Assembly: GCA_022706175.1 (NCBI GenBank)
Contig: JAKJDB010000043.1
Span: forward strand, 1-10,805
DNA length: 10,805 nucleotides
Reading direction: 5' to 3'
DNA from: Candidatus Zhuqueibacterota bacterium
GTDB taxonomy: Bacteria; KSB1; UBA2214
Shown here one piece after another: positions 7,108 to 10,805 of the stretch. The notes under the pieces are model-generated. The model searched no databases, was not told where the DNA came from, and saw only the letters and a list, made by a program, of their open reading frames with translations. The stretch's first letter is position 1. Each line of letters opens with the position of its first letter. The translations under genes and the position numbers were made by a program.

Positions 7108-8337
7108 ATGATCCCCGTCGAGCAATACAAAGAGTCCCTGCGCATGGCCTGGTCCGCGGTTCAGGCGAACAAAACCCGCGGCATTCTCACCACGCTGGGC
7201 ATCATCATCGGCATCGTGGCGGTGTCCACCACCATGACCGTGTCCAACGGATTGGGCAACAGCTTTAAGCAAAGCTTTTCGTCGCTGGGCACGGATGTGC
7301 TCTATGTCTCGCGCATGCCCTGGATCATCATGAATGATTTTTTCCAATACCGCAACCGGCCGACGATCACCTTTAAGGAGAGCGAAAAGCTGCACCAGCG
7401 ATTGAGAACCGCCCTGGCGGTGAATCCCACCACCGGCACCAACCGCAACGTGAAATACCGGTCGCAGGTTTTGGAAAACGTCGCCGTCATCGGCACCACG
7501 GACAAACAGACCCTGATGAACGCAGCGGTGCCTGAATTCGGCCATTTCATCACGCCGGTGGATGTGCAATATAAAAAATACGTCTGCGTCATCGGCGCAG
7601 AGATCCGCGATCACCTGTTCAAAAACACCGACGGGCTGCAAAAGACCGTTCAGATCGGCCGCTACCCCTTCCGGGTGATCGGCATTATGGAAAAACAGGG
7701 CAGCGCCGGTTTCTTTGGCGGCCCGAATCTGGACCGGCAGATCCTGATACCGATCACCACCCTGGTGCAGGCCTTTGGCGGCAGCCAGCGCGATTTCAAC
7801 ATCGCGGTCAAAGCGCCCAGCCAAGAGTCGTTGGATGATTTCCGCTACGAGCTGGTGAGCGAGATGCGCAAACTGCGCAAGCTGTCGCCGACCGAGCCGG
7901 ACAATTTCTCCATCAACACCATGGATACGCTGATGAACGCCTACAACAACGTCATGGGCGTGGTGGTGTTGATCGGCATGGTGATCACCGGCCTCTCCTT
8001 GTTCGTCGGCGGCATCGGCGTGATGAACATCATGTTCGTCTCGGTCACCGAACGCACGCGCGAAATCGGCATCCGTAAGGCCATCGGTGCACCCCGGCGC
8101 ACTATTTTGATGCAATTCCTGTTCGAATCCTCCTCCATTTGCATCCTGGGCGGCATGATCGGGGTTCTGCTCTCTTTCGGCGTGGCCGCTCTGATCAACC
8201 GGCTGCTGGCGTCGGTTTCGCCGGCTGTGGTGATCATCGCCCTGCTGGTGTCCATGGCGACCGGCATCCTGTCCGGCATTCTGCCGGCCTATCAGGCGTC
8301 CCGTTTAAATCCCATCGACGCCCTGCGCTACGAATAG
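7108..8337 (+). CDS. ABC transporter permease, MacB/FtsX type (first copy)
   Basis: This 409-residue inner membrane protein is a MacB-like permease without the ATPase domain. It has one transmembrane helix at about residues 27-46 (LTTLGIIIGIVAV), a large periplasmic MacB core domain (about 50-275), and three C-terminal helices of the FtsX domain (about 281-308, 334-366 and 372-395). The stretch after the second helix, GGIGVMNIMFVSVTERTREI and then GIRKAIGAPRR, is the conserved FtsX/MacB signature, and the end NPIDALRYE is also typical. No Walker A or ABC signature motif is present, so ATP hydrolysis must come from another protein. It lies 16 bp after the adaptor gene and 35 bp before a related permease, suggesting the two form a heterodimer working with the adaptor in a mechanotransmission-type exporter. 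Confidence 0.93.
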   Translation: MIPVEQYKESLRMAWSAVQANKTRGILTTLGIIIGIVAVSTTMTVSNGLGNSFKQSFSSLGTDVLYVSRMPWIIMNDFFQYRNRPTITFKESEKLHQRLRTALAVNPTTGTNRNVKYRSQVLENVAVIGTTDKQTLMNAAVPEFGHFITPVDVQYKKYVCVIGAEIRDHLFKNTDGLQKTVQIGRYPFRVIGIMEKQGSAGFFGGPNLDRQILIPITTLVQAFGGSQRDFNIAVKAPSQESLDDFRYELVSEMRKLRKLSPTEPDNFSINTMDTLMNAYNNVMGVVVLIGMVITGLSLFVGGIGVMNIMFVSVTERTREIGIRKAIGAPRRTILMQFLFESSSICILGGMIGVLLSFGVAALINRLLASVSPAVVIIALLVSMATGILSGILPAYQASRLNPIDALRYE

Positions 8338-8372
8338 CTGAAACAGCTGCGGTTCTATAAAAAGGCGAAATC

Positions 8373-9620
8373 ATGTTTATTGCAGAAGCGTTCAGAATGG
8401 CGTTGGCGGCCATCGGCGCCCACAAGTTGCGCTCCAGTCTGACGCTGGTCGGCATCATCGTCGGCGTCGCCTCCATCATTGCGGTGATGACCGCCATCTC
8501 GGTCATCCAGACCAGCATTGAAACAGAGTTGGCTGTGCTTGGAACCCAGACCTTTCAGGTGCAAAAGTACGCCGCCGGAGGCCCCATGAGCGAAGCGGAA
8601 AGACGCAAAATCATGTCGCGCCGGCCCCTGACCGTGGAGCACGCGAATCTGATCCGGGAGCGCGTGTCTGACGCGGATCTGGTGGGCGCGGAATTGTGGT
8701 CCTTTGGTCATACCGCAAAATACCGGGACATCGCCACCAACGGCAACCTGACGATCTGCGGCGGCACGCCCGAGTATGCGGAAAACAACACCCATTATGT
8801 GCAACTGGGGCGCAATTTGACAGCAGAGGATGTGCAGGTCGGCCGCAGCTGCGTTCTGCTTGGATACGGGGTGGCGGAAAAGCTCTTTCCCTGGACCGAT
8901 CCGCTGCAAAAGACCATCAAGATCGATGGCCATTCCTTTCAAGTGATCGGCGTGCTGGAAGAGAAAAAATCGAGCCTGGGCGGAGGCTTTGACAATTATC
9001 TGATCATGCCGATATCGAGATTTGAGAGAATGTTCTCAGAGCGCGATCAGTTCGGCAGAGACCGGTCGGTCAACATCACGGTGCGCGCTAAAAGGCCTGA
9101 GCTGCTCAACGATACGATCGAGGAAACCAGGGCGGTCATGCGCCAGTCGCGCGGACTGAAACCGCAGCAGGAGGACGACTTTACCATTTTCACCAACGAC
9201 AGCCAGATTAAAACGTTTCACCGGACCACAGCGGGCATCAAAACAGGCTCTTTCGTCATCGGCATGATCGCCCTGATCGTGGCCGGAATCGGCATCATGA
9301 ACATCATGCTGGTCTCGGTGACCGAGCGCACCAAGGAGATCGGCATCCGAAAATCGCTGGGCGCCAAGCGCAGAGACATCCTGATGCAATTTCTCCTTGA
9401 GGCGATCCTGCTCGCCAACGTCGGCGGCGCCGTTGGAGTGGCCTTGGGGTTCGGTCTCGGCAACCTGGTCAGCGTGTTCACCCAGTTCGCTCCCCATGTT
9501 CCGCTGGAGTGGAGCGTCGCCGGCCTGGTGTTTTGCACGCTGGTGGGTCTGACCTTCGGCCTCTGGCCGGCCTGGAAAGCCAGCAAACTGGATCCCATCG
9601 CCGCTCTGCGTTTCGAGTAA
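8373..9620 (+). CDS. ABC transporter permease, MacB/FtsX type (second copy)
   Basis: This 415-residue protein has the same plan as its upstream neighbour: one N-terminal helix (about 22-42, LTLVGIIVGVASIIAVM), a periplasmic MacB core domain, and three C-terminal helices (about 289-315, 340-370 and 379-400). It shares the signature GIGIMNIMLVSVTERTKEI and then GIRKSLGAKRRDILMQFLLE, and ends DPIAALRFE. The two copies are clearly related, most strongly in the FtsX domain, but differ widely in the periplasmic part, as expected for paralogues forming the two halves of one exporter. It too lacks ATPase motifs. AAAGG lies 7 bases before the ATG. It is the last gene of the block, since the next gene starts 215 bp later and belongs to an unrelated importer type. 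Confidence 0.93.
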   Translation: MFIAEAFRMALAAIGAHKLRSSLTLVGIIVGVASIIAVMTAISVIQTSIETELAVLGTQTFQVQKYAAGGPMSEAERRKIMSRRPLTVEHANLIRERVSDADLVGAELWSFGHTAKYRDIATNGNLTICGGTPEYAENNTHYVQLGRNLTAEDVQVGRSCVLLGYGVAEKLFPWTDPLQKTIKIDGHSFQVIGVLEEKKSSLGGGFDNYLIMPISRFERMFSERDQFGRDRSVNITVRAKRPELLNDTIEETRAVMRQSRGLKPQQEDDFTIFTNDSQIKTFHRTTAGIKTGSFVIGMIALIVAGIGIMNIMLVSVTERTKEIGIRKSLGAKRRDILMQFLLEAILLANVGGAVGVALGFGLGNLVSVFTQFAPHVPLEWSVAGLVFCTLVGLTFGLWPAWKASKLDPIAALRFE

Positions 9621-9650
9621 CGCCCCGCCGTTTTCTTCTCTTTCGTTCTC

Positions 9651-9703
9651 AGGTCCCCTCGTAACCAGGGAACCTCCTCGATGAAATAAAAAATGCCTTT
9701 TTT
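9651..9703 (+). terminator. Possible terminator after the exporter operon
   Basis: AGGTCCCCT (9651-9659) and AGGGAACCT (9667-9675) form a 9-pair stem with one C-A mismatch and a 7-base loop, about 30 bases after the permease stop. A T-run (9698-9703) comes 22 bases later, and is itself preceded by AAAAAA (9688-9693), forming a weak A/T hairpin. The distance from stem to T-run is too long for a textbook intrinsic terminator, so the call is tentative. Confidence 0.35.
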
Positions 9704-9732
9704 AATTTTAATCCGTATATTTCATAATGAGA

Positions 9733-9786
9733 ATCCGGCCCTGCACCGCTCGGCCTGTGCAGGCCGTTCGCTGTTCGCGGCCGGAT
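9733..9786 (+). other. GC-rich inverted repeats, possible structured leader of the binding-protein gene
   Basis: An outer perfect 8-base inverted repeat, ATCCGGCC (9733-9740) and GGCCGGAT (9779-9786), encloses CTGCAC/GTGCAG (9741-9746 and 9757-9762), which can stack directly on it. A competing perfect hairpin is CGGCCT-GTGC-AGGCCG (9751-9766). The loop also holds two copies of GTTCGC (9766-9771 and 9773-9778), and CCGTTC (9764-9769) can pair with GAACGG at 9814-9819, just before the ribosome site. It may be a riboregulatory leader, an attenuator, or an operator. I do not recognise a known riboswitch. Confidence 0.4.
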
Positions 9787-9821
9787 GTCTCCATGAATAC
9801 CATTCGACACCAAGAACGGAG

Positions 9822-9829
9822 AGAAAGGA
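9822..9829 (+). promoter_or_regulatory. Ribosome binding site supporting a GTG start at 9836
   Basis: AGAAAGGA lies 6 bases before GTG at 9836. This decides in favour of GTG, because no in-frame ATG precedes the lipoprotein signal peptide at a useful distance. Confidence 0.7.
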
Positions 9830-9835
9830 ATAAAC

Positions 9836-10798
9836 GTGAAACGCCCCGTCCTTAACGTCCTGACGGCGATCCTGGTATCGGCCATCCTGCTGACCGGCTG
9901 CGCAAAAAAAACCGGAACCAAGCCCATCCTCATCGGCGCGTCCCTGCTGACCATGCAGGATGATTTTTATATCACGCTGGCCAAAGGGCTCACCGATGCC
10001 GCAGCGGCGCACCAGGAATTGCCGCTCAAAGTTTTGATTCGCAATTCAGATTTCAAACTCAACCGGCAACTGGGCGACATCGATGACTTTATGCAACAGG
10101 GCATCAGTGTACTGATTGTCAGTCCGACCGGACCCAGCGCCATCTGCCCGACCTTGGAAGAGGTTACTAAAAAGGGCATTCCGGTCATCACCGTGGATAT
10201 CAAAAGCACCTGCCCGTCGGTGAAAACCCATGTCATGTCCGACGATCTGCTCGCAGGCCGGGTGGCCGGACAGTTTATCGCAGATCAATTGAACGGCGAG
10301 GGCTCCATCGCCATCGTCACCCACCCGATCTACTCCTCCGGCATCAACCGGGTCATCGGATTTCGCGAGGTCCTGCAAAATTATCCCAACATTCACATTC
10401 TGGCGGAGCTGAACGCCGAATCCAGCAGAGAGAAGGCCATTGCGGTCATGGACGATCTGATGATGGCGCATCCGGAGGTCGACTATGTCATGGGCATCAA
10501 TGACGTCATGACCCTCGGCGCCATGGCAGCGGTGGAGGGCGCGGGCAAGTCCGAGCAGATCAAAGCGGTCATGATCTGCGGCGGCCAGAAAGAGGCGTTC
10601 AGCCGACTCAAGGCTGGAGATCCCTGTCTCAAAGGGGCGGCGCTGCTCTATCCCTATCAGATCGGCACCCAGGCCATCGAGGCCGCGGTTCGAATCCTGC
10701 AGGGCAAACCGGTAGCGCCGGAAATCCTGGCGCCGGTGAAACTGATCACTCATGAGAACGCGGTTGAACTGGAAACAGAATGGTATGGGAAAAAATAA
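9836..10798 (+). CDS. Sugar-binding lipoprotein of an ABC importer, ribose-binding-protein (RbsB) type
   Basis: This 320-residue protein is a periplasmic substrate-binding protein of the type I fold, anchored as a lipoprotein: the signal peptide ends in the lipobox LTGC with Cys22 as the lipidated residue. It aligns by eye along its whole length with E. coli RbsB: VLIVSPTGPSA (92-102), PVITVD (116-121), SDDLLAGRVAGQFIAD (135-150), NRVIGF (171-176), INDVMTLGAM (221-230) and YQIGTQAIEAA (274-284). Pocket equivalents Asp121, Arg172, Asn222 and Gln275 are kept, but the usual GFDG is ICGGQ at 247-251, so the ligand may not be ribose. Four Cys (104, 126, 248, 264) besides the lipid one could form disulfides. 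It starts with GTG. Only 7 bases remain after the stop, so importer ATPase and permease genes, if linked, lie beyond the window. Confidence 0.92.
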   Translation: MKRPVLNVLTAILVSAILLTGCAKKTGTKPILIGASLLTMQDDFYITLAKGLTDAAAAHQELPLKVLIRNSDFKLNRQLGDIDDFMQQGISVLIVSPTGPSAICPTLEEVTKKGIPVITVDIKSTCPSVKTHVMSDDLLAGRVAGQFIADQLNGEGSIAIVTHPIYSSGINRVIGFREVLQNYPNIHILAELNAESSREKAIAVMDDLMMAHPEVDYVMGINDVMTLGAMAAVEGAGKSEQIKAVMICGGQKEAFSRLKAGDPCLKGAALLYPYQIGTQAIEAAVRILQGKPVAPEILAPVKLITHENAVELETEWYGKK

Positions 10799-10805
10799 CG
10801 GCGGA

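Noticed and set aside
7039..8115. A 358-codon minus-strand frame opposite the first permease, full of His and Asp.
   Set aside because: It is antisense to a clear FtsX permease, with low-complexity composition and no recognisable motif.
8334..8354. Short inverted repeat AGCTG-AAA-CAGCT between the two permease genes, considered as a terminator.
   Set aside because: The stem has only five pairs with a three-base loop and no T-run, and the genes are only 35 bp apart in an apparent operon.

Overview
The window is protein-coding bacterial DNA of fairly high GC content, with two divergently transcribed gene blocks separated by an intergenic region of about 317 bp. It holds no tRNA, rRNA, CRISPR array, transposase or phage gene that I can see. 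Several starts have Shine-Dalgarno-like purine runs. Most exported proteins carry Sec or lipoprotein signals, and a periplasmic adaptor protein is encoded, so the host is a Gram-negative (diderm) bacterium. The flavour of the genes (PA14-containing GH3 enzyme, FHS-type sugar transporter, zinc-less ROK kinase, MacA/FtsX-type exporter) suggests an uncultivated member of the FCB side of the tree, such as KSB1 or a relative. That placement is an inference and not strong.

Left block (minus strand, read from 5538 toward 1): an FHS-type major facilitator sugar transporter, a ROK-family sugar kinase whose start overlaps the transporter by 20 bp, a secreted GH3 glycosidase with a PA14 insert, and, 22 bp further on, a secreted protein cut off by the window edge. 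Together they look like a carbohydrate utilisation operon. Two exported proteins would release sugar outside the cytoplasm, the transporter would bring it in, and the kinase would phosphorylate it. A hairpin lies between the kinase and the GH3 gene. No regulator or SusC/SusD pair is present.

Right block (plus strand, 5856 to 9620): a MacA/HlyD-type membrane fusion protein followed by two related MacB/FtsX-type ABC permeases, tightly spaced as one operon. This is a cell-envelope exporter, but no ABC ATPase is encoded in the window.

Far right (9836 to 10798): after a 215 bp gap with a possible terminator and a GC-rich region able to form competing hairpins, a GTG-started lipoprotein of the ribose-binding-protein type is encoded. 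It is probably the first gene of a sugar ABC importer that continues beyond the window.

I found no clear evidence for an undescribed system. The most notable items are the unassigned partial secreted protein, the exporter lacking a linked ATPase, the structured leader before the binding protein, and residue changes at key sites of the transporter, kinase and binding protein.
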